Positions 28,201-39,589 are shown, numbered from the stretch's first letter. The stretch is 64,000 bases of DNA from Thiobacillus sp. 0-1251 (GCA_001899305.1 MKWL01000003.1:1-64000); one strand, 5' to 3'. Numbers and translations are program-made. The notes: a model not told the origin generated them from the sequence alone.

Positions 28201-29319
28201 CTAGGCCGCGGCCAGAATCGTGCGTGCCAGTTGCTGCAGCCCGCTGACCGACAGATCGTCCGTGCGGAAGATCTGGTCGGAGGGCGAGGCTGCGTAATTT
28301 TTCGCGAGCGATTTGAGATAGGTCGGGTCGTAATGCTGGTCGAGCAGGGCGGTCACCAGTTCGGGCCACGCCCGTTCATTGGCCAGCGTCTGCCACGTCG
28401 CCACCGTCTCGTTGCCGCGCAAGGGCGTGAGGTAGGCGAGCTGGCGATTGATCGTCCCGGGATCGTGCAGGAAATGCATGTAATCCTCGGTCAGCAAGCG
28501 GACCCGCGCTGCCAGGGGCACCTCCAGCCGCAGGCAGATACTGGCGCGCATGGCGGTGATCAGCGCGTCGGGGACGCGCAGTGCGCCGATCTTCTTGCTT
28601 TCCGATTCGACGAATACGGGGTGTGCCGAGTCGAAGCGGCTCAACGCGAACCAGATCGCGCTTTCGAAGCTTTTTTGCGATGGCTGAGGCTGATCCGGGA
28701 GCGCGCCCAGCAGCGAACCTCGGTGCGCCGCCAGCGCCTCGAGATCGAGTACCTGGGCGCCTGCGTCAGCCAGGGCCTGGAGCAGGCGACTTTTGCCGCT
28801 GCCGGTCGGACCGCATACCACGCGATAGGTCAACAGTGCCGGCAGGCGGTCGAGCTCGGCCACCACATGACGCCGATAGGCCTTGTAGCCCCCTTCGAGC
28901 TGCACGGCGCCAAAACCGATTTTCTGCAGGACATGCGTCAGCGAGCCGCTGCGGCTGCCGCCGCGCCAGCAATAGACGAGTGGACGATACGATTTGGGCT
29001 TGTCGATGAACCAGGCGTCCAGATGTTTCGCGATGTTGCGCGAAACCAGTGCCGCGCCGGCCTTCTTGGCTTCGAACGATGATATCTGCTTGTACAGCGT
29101 CCCCACACGTTCGCGCTCGGCGTCGTCCAGTACCGGTAAATTGACCGCACCAGGAATATGGTCCTCAGAAAATTCACCGGGGGAACGGACATCGATGATG
29201 TCAGTGTAGGCGGGGAGGTCTGCTACGGTGACAGGCAAACTGAGCTCAACTTTCGAGGAAAAAACGTGGGGATGGGTTGGAACGACGCCATTGTCACATG
29301 GCTGTCGTCGCGCTGGCAA
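28201..29319 (-). CDS. mnmH: tRNA 2-selenouridine synthase MnmH/SelU
   Basis: Up to 372 residues. An N-terminal rhodanese domain (about 25-145) carries the catalytic Cys in VYCWRGGSRSG, and a C-terminal P-loop domain (GPTGSGKSRLLQAL, about residue 166) provides geranyl-pyrophosphate/ATP-type binding. The enzyme converts 2-thiouridine to 2-selenouridine at the tRNA wobble position using selenophosphate. The start is uncertain: ATG 29319 gives an unusual N-terminus, and a GTG about 11 codons later (29286, VPTHPHVF) is an alternative. It converges with the preceding small membrane gene. Confidence 0.92.
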   Translation of the reverse strand: MPARRQPCDNGVVPTHPHVFSSKVELSLPVTVADLPAYTDIIDVRSPGEFSEDHIPGAVNLPVLDDAERERVGTLYKQISSFEAKKAGAALVSRNIAKHLDAWFIDKPKSYRPLVYCWRGGSRSGSLTHVLQKIGFGAVQLEGGYKAYRRHVVAELDRLPALLTYRVVCGPTGSGKSRLLQALADAGAQVLDLEALAAHRGSLLGALPDQPQPSQKSFESAIWFALSRFDSAHPVFVESESKKIGALRVPDALITAMRASICLRLEVPLAARVRLLTEDYMHFLHDPGTINRQLAYLTPLRGNETVATWQTLANERAWPELVTALLDQHYDPTYLKSLAKNYAASPSDQIFRTDDLSVSGLQQLARTILAAA

Positions 29320-29454
29320 AGGCGGATCTTACTTGGCCAGGAAGGGCAGGCCCCGAATCGTGCGGAGGGACTGTATATGGGAAAACGCAGAGGAGGCCTC
29401 GACTATTTAGCCGGGGCAAATGCGTCAAGGCGCATCACGCGCCATGACGTTGGT

Positions 29455-29628
29455 TCAGACGGCTTTCAGGTTCGCCGGTTTGCGATCTTCGGCACGCCGG
29501 CTCGATGTCTTGCGGCGATCGGCCATGATCTGAGGTGGGAGGGCAGCGTCACGCGGAGCAACGCGGCGGTCCCCCAAACGGCGTTCCAACGGAATGAATT
29601 CGACGTCGTAAACGGGAAGAGCCGACAT
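29455..29628 (-). CDS. Small Arg-rich hypothetical protein under a twin operator
   Basis: A 57-residue soluble protein, MSALPVYDVEFIPLERR..., very rich in Arg and Asp/Glu (ERRLGDRR, MADRRKTSSRRAEDRK). The DRR repeats recall PilZ-adjacent or stress small proteins, but no family is recognised. The ATG at 29628 follows AAGGAA, whereas the longer frame from 29673 would start inside the operator-like palindromes. It stands alone between mnmH and smpB. The two phased palindromes upstream argue that it is a regulated gene. Confidence 0.55.
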   Translation of the reverse strand: MSALPVYDVEFIPLERRLGDRRVAPRDAALPPQIMADRRKTSSRRAEDRKPANLKAV

Positions 29629-29642
29629 GGGGAATTCCTTGG

Positions 29643-29681
29643 TTGTCGATATATTGACAATTGTAGTCGACATATCGACAG
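29643..29681. promoter_or_regulatory. Two phased 18-bp palindromic operators
   Basis: 29643-29660 is TTGTCGATATATTGACAA and 29664-29681 is TAGTCGACATATCGACAG. Both fit the palindrome TnGTCGAyATATyGACAn and their centres are 21 bases apart, two turns of B-DNA. They sit just upstream of the small gene ending at 29455, so a dimeric repressor or activator is likely to bind cooperatively. The regulator is not identified; none is encoded nearby. Confidence 0.7.
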
Positions 29682-29753
29682 AGACACAAGGGGATAAACG
29701 ACCGATAAGCGGATTATTTCATCCGTTGGTCGATGCTGTATCCCTTATCGACG

Positions 29754-30197
29754 TTAGCTGGCACGAATGAGGCGCTGCTTTTCGCGTTGCCATTCGCGTT
29801 CTTTTTCTGCCGCACGCTTGTCATGCTGTTTCTTGCCCTTGGCCAGTCCGATTTCCAGCTTGATGCGGCCTTTCGAATAATGCATGTCGAGCGGCACCAG
29901 CGTGAAGCCGGCGCGTTCGGTCTTGCCGATCAGCTTGTTGATTTCCGCCGCGTGCAGCAGGAGTTTGCGCGAGCGCGTGGGGTCGGGGTGGATGTGGGTG
30001 GAAGCGGTGGGAAGCGGGCTGATATGGCAGCCGATCAGATACACCGCGCCGTTCTTGACGACGACGTAGGCTTCCTTCAACTGCACGCGACCGGCGCGGA
30101 TGGCTTTCACTTCCCAGCCTTCGAGCACGAGGCCGGCCTCGAATTTTTCCTCGATGAAATAATCGTGAAAGGCTTTTTTGTTATCGGCGATGCTCAT
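29754..30197 (-). CDS. smpB: SsrA-binding protein SmpB
   Basis: A 147-residue RNA-binding protein that carries tmRNA into stalled ribosomes for trans-translation. It has the full OB-like core: [29 protein letters not shown], then [24 protein letters not shown], and the basic tail [20 protein letters not shown]. The ATG at 30197 (MSIADNKK) is preferred over an in-frame ATG at 30218, as it matches the usual SmpB length. It is divergent from ratA. Confidence 0.97.
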   Translation of the reverse strand: MSIADNKKAFHDYFIEEKFEAGLVLEGWEVKAIRAGRVQLKEAYVVVKNGAVYLIGCHISPLPTASTHIHPDPTRSRKLLLHAAEINKLIGKTERAGFTLVPLDMHYSKGRIKLEIGLAKGKKQHDKRAAEKEREWQREKQRLIRAS

Positions 30198-30410
30198 GGC
30201 GGACGGGCTTGCGTACAATTCTTGATTTTACAAGGCTTCAACCCGGATGTTCCATAAATTCACCTGCCTTCGCTCGTTCCCCGGCCGTCATGAAAGAGTT
30301 TGTTCGGTCGGGCGTATGAGTCACTATGGCACTCTTTCTCAAAACTCCCCTGACAGCCAAGTTGCGGCGCGATCATCAGGCGAATTCATGAAACACCCGG
30401 TTTAGTCCTC
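30198..30410. promoter_or_regulatory. Divergent smpB/ratA promoter region
   Basis: 213 bases between divergent smpB and ratA with no gene. It must hold both promoters. TTGATTTTAC-type AT-rich sequence around 30220 and a TATGAGTCACTATGG stretch around 30316 are the only notable features; no confident hexamer pair is assigned. Confidence 0.4.
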
Positions 30411-30845
30411 ATGGCGCGTGTGGAAAAAAGTGTGCTGGTGGCACACAGCCCGGAACGTATGTTCGATCTGGTTGATCGGGTCGAGGATTACCCTGATTTC
30501 CTGCCGTGGTGTGGCGGCACCGAGTTGAAGGTCCGCGACGAACACCGTACGGTGGCGACCATTCATATCGCCTATATGGGCATCCGCCAGAGCTTCACCA
30601 CCGAAAACACCAAGATGCCTCCGCGCGAAATGCGCATCAGGCTGCAGGATGGCCCGTTTTCCGAACTGGAGGGGGCCTGGTCGTTTCTGCCGCTGGGGGA
30701 CGATGCCTGCAAGGTGGAATTTCGCCTGCATTATGTCTTCTCCAGCCGTATGCTGGAAACCATCCTGGCACCCGTTTTCAGCCACATCACCAATACTTTT
30801 GTCGATGCTTTCGTGCGTCGCGCCGACGAGGTGTATGCCGTATGA
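30411..30845 (+). CDS. ratA: RatA/COQ10-like START-domain protein
   Basis: A 144-residue single-domain protein of the Polyketide_cyc/START fold ([33 protein letters not shown], then EGAWSFLPL). In E. coli RatA was reported as a toxin blocking 70S assembly, while homologues act as ubiquinone-binding COQ10-like chaperones; the latter seems as likely. The smpB-ratA-rnfH neighbourhood is conserved in proteobacteria. The stop overlaps the rnfH start (ATGA). Confidence 0.93.
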   Translation: MARVEKSVLVAHSPERMFDLVDRVEDYPDFLPWCGGTELKVRDEHRTVATIHIAYMGIRQSFTTENTKMPPREMRIRLQDGPFSELEGAWSFLPLGDDACKVEFRLHYVFSSRMLETILAPVFSHITNTFVDAFVRRADEVYAV

Positions 30846-31198
30846 ATACCACCACGATCAATGTCGAGGTCGTTTATGCCTTGCCCGAGCAGCAAACGCT
30901 GCTGCAGGTCCAGCTTGCCGAAGGTGGGACCGTGGAAGAGGCGATACGCCAATCCGGCGTACTGGAGGCCTTTCCCGACATCGATCTCGTCAAGAACAAG
31001 ATCGGGATTTTCAGCAAGCTGGTCAAGTTGGACGAGCCACTTCGCGACAAGGACCGGGTGGAAATCTATCGTCCCCTGATCGCTGATCCCAAAGAAGTGC
31101 GCCGCAAGCGCGCGGAAGAAGGCAAAGTCACCAAGAAGGGCGGAGGTGACGCTCCCAGCGACAAGGCTTCGGAAGCAGGCACGCCCGAAGCGGCGTAA
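30842..31198 (+). CDS. rnfH: RnfH family ubiquitin-like protein
   Basis: A 118-residue protein with a beta-grasp fold ([20 protein letters not shown], then [26 protein letters not shown]) and a charged, low-complexity C-terminal extension (after residue 90, [16 protein letters not shown]). It is the standard partner of ratA; the biochemical role is unsettled. Overlaps ratA by 4 bases. Converges with the DUF4124 gene. Confidence 0.9.
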   Translation: MNTTTINVEVVYALPEQQTLLQVQLAEGGTVEEAIRQSGVLEAFPDIDLVKNKIGIFSKLVKLDEPLRDKDRVEIYRPLIADPKEVRRKRAEEGKVTKKGGGDAPSDKASEAGTPEAA

Positions 31199-31221
31199 TG
31201 CCGTTGGCTGTCTAAGAAGCC

Positions 31222-31698
31222 TTATTTACAGAAATCGGATACGGCCTTCTGGCTGCTTGCCAGCGCACTGGCGCGCGCGGCATCGTCCATATAGGTGCGT
31301 TGTCCGGCGGCATCCGTTGTGTAGACGCGTGGGTTGTTTTGCAGGGTACTGAGATTGTTGCGTGCCTTGTCGCAGTTTTCGCGCTGTATGCGCGCCTGTT
31401 CGGCTTCCTTGTCGGCCTTGGCGCGCGCTTCGTCGGCTTCCTTGCGGCGTTTCTGGTAGGCCTGGTCCTTGGCATCAAGCGATTGCGTGGCTTGGGACGT
31501 GATGTCAGCCTGCCCCGCTGTGCTGTTCTTGATGACCTGGGCTTTCAACGTCGGGGGCTGGTCGGTGTAATGGACGTTGCCCTGGGCATCCGTCCATTTG
31601 TAGAGTTCGGCGTGCGCATGGGCCGAGACGGCCAGCGCGCCCAAAAACAAAAGCCTTCCGGCGTGAATCCGGAAGGCCTGGCGGTCGAGTCGCGACAA
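31222..31698 (-). CDS. DUF4124-domain envelope protein
   Basis: About 158 residues. A signal peptide (hydrophobic LLFLGALAVS, ending AHAHA|E) leads into the DUF4124 motif ELYKWTDAQGNVHYTDQPP, then a long Lys/Glu/Ala helix (about 65-115) and a C-terminal SDFCK. These are periplasmic or membrane-associated proteins of unknown function. No ATG fits, so a TTG at 31698 is proposed, three bases from the lipoprotein stop. The signal-peptide codons overlap a strong terminator hairpin (31641-31677). Confidence 0.7.
   Translation of the reverse strand: MSRLDRQAFRIHAGRLLFLGALAVSAHAHAELYKWTDAQGNVHYTDQPPTLKAQVIKNSTAGQADITSQATQSLDAKDQAYQKRRKEADEARAKADKEAEQARIQRENCDKARNNLSTLQNNPRVYTTDAAGQRTYMDDAARASALASSQKAVSDFCK
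31641..31677 (-). terminator. Intrinsic terminator after the lipoprotein gene
   Basis: Read on the minus strand: a perfect 9-bp stem GCCTTCCGG/CCGGAAGGC with a 7-base loop, then TTTTGTTTTTGG. It lies ~24 bases after the lipoprotein stop codon and inside the 5' coding part of the DUF4124 gene, which would therefore need read-through for expression from the lipoprotein promoter. Confidence 0.8.
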
Positions 31699-31700
31699 AA

Positions 31701-32039
31701 TCAGTCCCCGACTTTGAGCAGGGGTTCGTTGAGTTGGGCTATGCCTTTCTGGGCCATGCTGCTGGCAACCTGGGCATCCTTCAGCACGACTGCACTGTCG
31801 CCTTTCGCCGCAGCGGCTTCTGCGGCCTTGAGTGCATTCTCCGCCGTGGTCCACAGGGCATTCTTGGCCTTGGCGGCCTTGACATCAGCCTGGGCCGTGC
31901 TGAGTGCGGCCTGGGCTTCGGCGCTGATGGCGGGCTTGGCCGGGGTGGATTCGCTGCTCGACTGCTTGGCATTCATATCGGCACAGCCAGACAGACCAAG
32001 CAGGGCTACGGAAGTCAGGACAAGCAAAGCTTTGGACAT
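31701..32039 (-). CDS. Small alanine-rich lipoprotein
   Basis: A 112-residue predicted lipoprotein: signal peptide MSKALLVLTSVALLGLSGC with lipobox LSGC (Cys19), then a Ser/Pro linker and a continuous Ala/Lys/Glu helix (about 40-105, AQAALSTAQADVKAAKAK), reminiscent of Lpp/OprI-type or SlyB-adjacent envelope lipoproteins. A GAGGAGAT ribosome site precedes the ATG. No function can be assigned beyond outer-envelope localisation. Confidence 0.85.
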   Translation of the reverse strand: MSKALLVLTSVALLGLSGCADMNAKQSSSESTPAKPAISAEAQAALSTAQADVKAAKAKNALWTTAENALKAAEAAAAKGDSAVVLKDAQVASSMAQKGIAQLNEPLLKVGD

Positions 32040-32190
32040 TGTTTTATCTCCTCGAGTTGTATGGCGTTCAGGGGTCGGGCTTGCAACCGTATGCCCTAGC
32101 AGATGGAATGCTGACGCAAAGTTAGCTGCATCACACGCGCGAGTCAACCGCTTGACGTGCGATGCATCTTAGTAGATTACAACCAAACAG

Positions 32191-32239
32191 GCACACGGGC
32201 GTTTCCCGTTTGTGCAGGGGTGGGGCGCGCGCGTATAAT
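32191..32239 (+). promoter_or_regulatory. guaB promoter with overlapping inverted repeat
   Basis: TATAAT at 32234-32239 is 25 bases before the guaB ATG; TTGTGC at 32210-32215 gives an 18-base spacer. An imperfect inverted repeat (GCACACGGG at 32191-32199 against CCCGTTTGTGC at 32205-32215) covers the -35 region and may be an operator or a hairpin. AAGGAAAG precedes the ATG. Confidence 0.6.
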
Positions 32240-32254
32240 TCCGCTTTGCGTTAA

Positions 32255-33724
<1,470 letters not shown>

Positions 33725-33725
33725 C

Positions 33726-34436
33726 ATGCGTTCACGCCGGATAGTCGAGGCGCTGCTGCTGGCTATTGGCATGGTCGTGGCTGCCTGGGTGCTGGGGCAG
33801 GCCTTGCTGCAATTCAAGCAGACCGACCGCAGCGTGGAGGTCAAGGGACTCGCCGAACGCGAAGTCCCGGCCGATACCGCCATCTGGCCGGTCGCGTTCA
33901 GCGAGGCGGACAACGATTTGCCCAAGCTGTATCAGGCCCTGCAGGAAAAGAACGCGAAAATTGCTGCCTTCCTTCAGGCCAGCGGCTTCAAGCCTGACGA
34001 GATTTCAGTTTCGGCGCCGTCGATCACCGACCGCCAGGCGCAGGACTATGGCAACGCCCAACTGGCAGAACGCCTGCGGTATAGCGGCAAATCGACGCTG
34101 ACCGTCTATACCCGGCAGGTCGATCGCGTGCGTGAGGCGATGGCGCGCTTGGGCGAACTCGGCAAACAGGGCATCGCCCTGTCGCCCGAGAACTATGAAA
34201 ACCGCACGCAGTTCCTGTTCACCGGTCTCAATGCACTGAAGCCGGCCATGATCGAGGAAGCGACCAAGAACGCGCGTATCTCGGCTGAAAAATTCGCCAA
34301 GGATTCGGATAGTCGCCTGGGCAAGATCCGGCGAGCCAATCAGGGCCAGTTTTCCATCGAAGACCGCGACGCCAGCACGCCCTACATCAAGAAAGTGCGC
34401 GTGGTGTCTTCGGTCGAATACCGCCTCATCGATTAA
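33726..34436 (+). CDS. SIMPL (DUF541) domain protein
   Basis: A 236-residue protein with an N-terminal membrane anchor (residues ~7-27, [19 protein letters not shown]) and a SIMPL/DUF541 periplasmic domain ([17 protein letters not shown], then YEVR-like STLTVYTRQ and [10 protein letters not shown]). Such proteins are linked to oxidative stress or porin-like assemblies but have no firm biochemical role. It starts one base after the guaB stop, so it is co-transcribed with guaB and guaA. Confidence 0.88.
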   Translation: MRSRRIVEALLLAIGMVVAAWVLGQALLQFKQTDRSVEVKGLAEREVPADTAIWPVAFSEADNDLPKLYQALQEKNAKIAAFLQASGFKPDEISVSAPSITDRQAQDYGNAQLAERLRYSGKSTLTVYTRQVDRVREAMARLGELGKQGIALSPENYENRTQFLFTGLNALKPAMIEEATKNARISAEKFAKDSDSRLGKIRRANQGQFSIEDRDASTPYIKKVRVVSSVEYRLID

Positions 34437-34462
34437 CCCTCACCGGGCGAGCCCGGCCAGCC

Positions 34463-36025
<1,563 letters not shown>

Positions 36026-36321
36026 TCCAGGCTTCTTCACGGGCTATCGGCGACTATCGGGAAGTTGTATTAACTTATTGATTATTATAAGTATATGTCA
36101 CGACATCTATCGGTAACGATTGCTGGTAACCAGAGCAAAGTGTCGGTTAATCTGACGGTAGCCAAATGCTGTCTTTCAGGATTAGAATTTCTACCGTCAA
36201 GCTGTTTGGATGCATGACGGTAAAAAATAAAGCGAAAAGCTAGATTTCATGCGGGTTCCGAGCGGATTGTCATTCTGAATGTTTGTGACGGTAAAACCGT
36301 CGCACGCCAGGGGGAACACCG
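36026..36321. promoter_or_regulatory. Integrase upstream region with iterated GACGGTA sites
   Basis: 296 AT-richer bases with no gene. GACGGTA occurs at 36154-36160, 36216-36222 and 36287-36293, and its complement TACCGTC at 36192-36198. The last copy is part of GACGGTAAAACCGTC (36287-36301), a perfect 6-bp inverted repeat. Such short iterated sites beside an integrase are what arm-type Int or excisionase binding sites look like. The left attachment site should lie at the guaA 3' end. Confidence 0.6.
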
Positions 36322-37578
36322 ATGCTCACCGACACCGCACTGAAGAACCTCAAGCCCAAGAGCGCTCAATACAAGGTGGCCGACCGGGACGGCATGTACG
36401 TGACCGTCTCGCCGGTCGGCACCGTCACTTTCCGTTACGACTATCGCCTCAATGGGCGCCGTGAAACGCTGACGATCGGCCGCTACGGGCCAGACGGCTT
36501 GTCGCTGGCCAGGGCGCGCGAGCGCTGCCTGGAGGCAAGGCGTGCCGTGGTTGAAGGGCGGTCGCCTTCGCAGGAGAAGCAGCGTCAGAAACGCCGGCTA
36601 GCCGAGGCCAAGACCTTCGGCGAATTTACCGTCAGGTGGGCCGCCGAGGCGCGTATGGCCGACAGTACGCGATCCATGCGCAAGAGCATCCTCGATCGCG
36701 ACATCCTGCCGGTTTTCCAGAATCGGCTGCTGACCGAGATCACGGCCGACGACCTGCGCGACCTGTGCAACAAGGTCAAGGGCAGGGGAGCACCGGCTAC
36801 GGCGATACACGTCCGCGACATCGTTAAACAGGTCTATGGCTTTGCAATTCTGCACGGCGAGAAGGTGGCCAATCCGGCCGACGACGTTGGTCCGTCGTCG
36901 ATCGCCACCTTCGTGCCGAAGGACCGTGCGCTTTCTCCGAGCGAGATCCGCGTCATGTTGTCCCAGATGGAGCATGTCGCTTCGTATCCCACTATCAAGC
37001 TCGGCCTGCGGCTGATTTTGCTCACCCTGGTACGCAAGAGCGAGTTGATCCACGCGACGTGGGACGAGGTGGATTTCGAGAAGGCGCTATGGAGCATCCC
37101 GAAGGAACGCATGAAGGCGTCCAAGGCCCATAACATCTACTTGTCGCAGCAGGCGCTCGACATCATGGTCGCGCTGCGCACTTGCGCCGGCGGCTCACGC
37201 TATTTGATCCCTTCGCGCTACGACGCCGACAAGTGCATGTCCAACGCCACGCTCAATCGTGTCACGCAACTGATCGTCGAACGTGCGAAAACGAACAGCC
37301 TGCCGCTGGAGCCCTTCACCGTGCACGACCTGCGCCGCACGGGTTCGACCATCCTCAATGAGCTCGGCTTCAATAGCGACTGGATCGAGAAGTGCCTGGC
37401 ACACGAAGACGGTCGCTCGTCGCGAGGCGTCTACAACAAGGCCGAATATGCCGAGCAGCGTCGCCACATGTTGCAGGAATGGGCCGACATGATTGACGCC
37501 TGGGTAGCAGGCAAGCCGCATACACCGACTCTGCTGCCGCCATCCATGAAGGTGCTCACGACGCAGGCCTTGCTTTGA
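36322..37578 (+). CDS. Tyrosine-type site-specific integrase
   Basis: A 418-residue P4-type integrase. N-terminal arm-binding DUF4102 domain (LTDTALKNLKPKSAQYKVAD, about 1-90), core-binding SAM-like domain (about 95-190) and catalytic domain: Arg in LVRKSEL (about 237), HDLRRT (about 335), LAHEDGRSSRGVYNKAEY with the nucleophile Tyr (about 373). All catalytic elements seem present, so it is probably active. The position right after guaA matches integrases that target that gene. It overlaps the oppositely oriented AlpA gene by 23 bases. Confidence 0.94.
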   Translation: MLTDTALKNLKPKSAQYKVADRDGMYVTVSPVGTVTFRYDYRLNGRRETLTIGRYGPDGLSLARARERCLEARRAVVEGRSPSQEKQRQKRRLAEAKTFGEFTVRWAAEARMADSTRSMRKSILDRDILPVFQNRLLTEITADDLRDLCNKVKGRGAPATAIHVRDIVKQVYGFAILHGEKVANPADDVGPSSIATFVPKDRALSPSEIRVMLSQMEHVASYPTIKLGLRLILLTLVRKSELIHATWDEVDFEKALWSIPKERMKASKAHNIYLSQQALDIMVALRTCAGGSRYLIPSRYDADKCMSNATLNRVTQLIVERAKTNSLPLEPFTVHDLRRTGSTILNELGFNSDWIEKCLAHEDGRSSRGVYNKAEYAEQRRHMLQEWADMIDAWVAGKPHTPTLLPPSMKVLTTQALL

Positions 37579-37927
37579 CGGGGCGGCGCTTGCGTTGGCG
37601 CACATCGGGCGAGGGCGCCCGCTTCAGTTGATCGGAGTCGGAGGCCTGCCGCCGCGCGGCTATCCAGGCCTCAACCTCGGCCAGGTCCCACACCACGCAG
37701 CGCGCCGTCAGATTGAAGCGGCGCGGAAATTCTCCGTGTCTCTCCATATCGTAGATTGTCGTGTCGGCCAGCGGCACCATTTGACGCAACTCAGTGCGTC
37801 GAATGGTGCGTCGGAGGCGAAGAGGGTTTTTGGGCGGTAGATGCGGTAACTTGTCGTCCTCGGCGCGACAATCGTCATGCACGGTACGCTCGTGAACGGT
37901 TGCTCGCTGTGATGGGTTGTCATTCAT
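37556..37927 (-). CDS. AlpA-family excisionase/regulator
   Basis: A 123-residue protein with an AlpA-like winged HTH: RRTELRQMVPLADTTIYDMERHGEFPRRFNLTARCVVWDLAEVEAWI (about 42-92 region). In P4-like elements AlpA activates or directs integrase-mediated excision. The N- and C-terminal flanks are basic and low complexity. It faces the integrase and overlaps its 3' end. Confidence 0.88.
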   Translation of the reverse strand: MNDNPSQRATVHERTVHDDCRAEDDKLPHLPPKNPLRLRRTIRRTELRQMVPLADTTIYDMERHGEFPRRFNLTARCVVWDLAEVEAWIAARRQASDSDQLKRAPSPDVRQRKRRPVKARPAS

Positions 37928-38156
37928 GGTCGAGTCCAGGGTAAAAGGTAGCGACTGAAGCGTTACGATGTTTCACAGACATATGCTGACTATCGAAGCC
38001 ACGATCAACAACCAGCTGCGGCGAAGCAGGGCGTACGACTACGCAATTCCATGGATAGGCACCTTAAACCTTTTGGGCCTTGGCTGTTCGGCGAGACCTT
38101 GTAAAAATCTATAGCGATGTGATTTGAAGCCATATGTTATGAGGCCATGCGAACAC
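37928..38156. other. Intergenic region in the island
   Basis: About 230 bases with no supported gene. A 43-codon frame from ATG 37983 (MLTIEATINNQLRR...) has no ribosome site and no recognised domain. It may be debris of the decayed kinase genes or a promoter region for the AlpA gene. Confidence 0.4.
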
Positions 38157-38318
38157 GAACATTACCGTGTGCCCGGGAGCCATGATGGCGGAAGCGGCCT
38201 GGGTCTGGCAATTGTGCGTAATATCGCCGAACGTCTGGGTGGAACCGTCAGACTTGAAGATCGGTCGGACAGGACGGGATTGGTTTTTGTCTACCGTCAA
38301 CGTCTGTCCCCTATCTAG
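38157..38318 (+). pseudogene. Histidine kinase C-terminal remnant (TctE/QseC-like)
   Basis: About 54 codons read HYRVPGSHDGGSGLGLAI, then VRNIAERLGGTVRLEDR and end VFVYRQRL plus a stop. This is the ATP-lid, G2 box and final strands of a HATPase_c domain. The phosphoacceptor domain, N box and everything upstream are missing, and no start or ribosome site exists, so it is a decayed gene end. Confidence 0.75.
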
Positions 38319-38420
38319 TCGTGCGCGCCCCCCAAAAATAAAGAATCCTGTTTATCGGCAAGCGAAAACCTAAGTATTGCCACAGGACTCATGCTGACGC
38401 TATATATAGAAAGGAAGACC

Positions 38421-38777
38421 ATGGCGATTCGGAAGGATATGGCGCTCGCTAACCGAATCAAAGACGCCAGGATTCGCGCAGGACTGAGCCAAGCCGAACT
38501 CGCCAGGCGATGTGGTGTTTCTCCGTCTCTGCTGTGCAACCTTGAAAACGGAAAGATCAAGTCATTACGCCATTCCACACTGCTTCAAATGTCAAAAACT
38601 CTTGGGGAATCGCCCGAGTGGCTCACCTTCGGGAATGGTCACACCAAGCCATCCTCTACCCGCTCGAAATTCGAGCATGACTTCTTGGTGGATTTTCATA
38701 AGCTGTCTGCGGCGGAAAGGAAGATTGTGGCCCGCATGGTCCATAGCTTGGTGATGGACAAACTGGTACAAAAATGA
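38421..38777 (+). CDS. XRE-family transcriptional regulator
   Basis: A 118-residue DNA-binding protein. The HTH lies at residues ~9-62: LANRIKDARIRAGLSQAELA, then RRCGVSPSLLCNLENGK. The C-terminal half (DFHKLSAAERKIVARMVHSLV) is a short helical oligomerisation region. The ATG at 38421 is preceded by AAGGAAG; TATATA at 38401-38406 is a possible -10. It is the kind of repressor that controls island mobility, but its target is not known. Confidence 0.85.
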   Translation: MAIRKDMALANRIKDARIRAGLSQAELARRCGVSPSLLCNLENGKIKSLRHSTLLQMSKTLGESPEWLTFGNGHTKPSSTRSKFEHDFLVDFHKLSAAERKIVARMVHSLVMDKLVQK

Positions 38778-38830
38778 AAAGGGCAGCATTCCGAATGTCA
38801 GCCCAGAAGGCAGACCGCCAACTCCTGGGT

Positions 38831-39020
38831 TCAGGTGAGAGGCAGGCTGAGCCGTACGGCCAGCCGACCTCCAGGCGTATCGGTCAGTTCCAGTCTTCCG
38901 CCATGGGCGTGCGCGATCGCCTTGACGAGCGCGAGGCCGCCGCCTCGCTTTTCTTCACTGATGATCCGGAGCCGGTCGAAATCCACCACAGCGAGTTCTA
39001 TGTCCTTTCCACCTATGACA
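38831..39020 (-). pseudogene. Second histidine kinase C-terminal remnant
   Basis: On the minus strand, an open segment ends with GGGLALVKAIAHAHGG, RLELTDTPGGRLAVRLSLPLT and a stop at 38831-38833. This is the G2 box and terminal strands of a HATPase_c domain, with an internal loss between a VVDFD-like strand and the G box. No start codon, receiver or DHp domain remains. Its sequence differs clearly from the remnant at 38157, so two different kinase genes have decayed here. Confidence 0.7.
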
Positions 39021-39326
39021 TGCCGGTGATGGGAGCGACGTTGCCGTCCCAGTCTTGAGTATATTCGGCGCTTTCCCGGACACGCGGCTTCGCGTCGTCG
39101 TTCCTATTGCCAGGCAGCCGTTAATGGCTGAATAGATGCATACGGCATCTTGCCGGAATGCGGCCGTACGAAGTCCTTCACGGAGTCTATCTGGCTCTCG
39201 GTCTGCTCCGGGATCTCCAGAGCCTTTGTCTTCTTCACCTCCATCGCGCACATCATGTTTGATCGCTATCTCAAACTTCACATGCCTATTGTTGCAAACA
39301 CGAATCATTCCTGTTATAGTTTACTG
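39021..39326. promoter_or_regulatory. Region upstream of hemP with possible Fur site
   Basis: About 300 bases with no firm gene. A 50-codon minus-strand frame (39104-39256) has no recognised domain. Toward the end, GCAAACACGAATCATTCCT (39293-39311) resembles a Fur box in its right half (AATCATT), and TATAGT (39315-39320) is a possible -10 just before hemP, whose family is commonly Fur-controlled. Confidence 0.4.
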
Positions 39327-39509
39327 ATGCAGAATAGTCGCATCACACAAAGCGCGCCAGAATCTAGCCAAAGCAAGGCGGACCGACAGCCGGAGTCCAT
39401 CTCTTCGGAGATGTTGTTCCAGGGATCGCGCGCATTGGTGATCGAGCATGACAACGAGCGCTATGTCCTAAGGATCACACGCCACGGCAAACTAATTCTG
39501 ACGAAATAA
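39327..39509 (+). CDS. hemP: Hemin uptake protein HemP
   Basis: A 60-residue HemP-family protein. The diagnostic C-terminus reads ISSEMLFQGSRALVIEHDNE followed by RYVLRITRHGKLILTK, close to the family pattern of a Leu-Phe-x-Gly-x-x-x-x-x-Ile/His strand and RLTRQGKLILTK end. HemP regulates haem/iron uptake in Burkholderia and relatives. The ATG at 39327 is the family-typical start. It precedes the ftr iron-uptake genes by 80 bases, and both are probably iron-repressed. Confidence 0.85.
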   Translation: MQNSRITQSAPESSQSKADRQPESISSEMLFQGSRALVIEHDNERYVLRITRHGKLILTK

Positions 39510-39589
39510 TCCGATCAGCCAGCCAACGGGTTTCTCTTACCCCTGTAGCAAGCCAACGTTTACTGAACCTTGGAATAGGGAGAAACCCC

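Noticed and set aside
36026..36321. tRNA or tmRNA as integrase target
   Set aside because: No cloverleaf or T-arm motif seen; the adjacent guaA end is a better known target.
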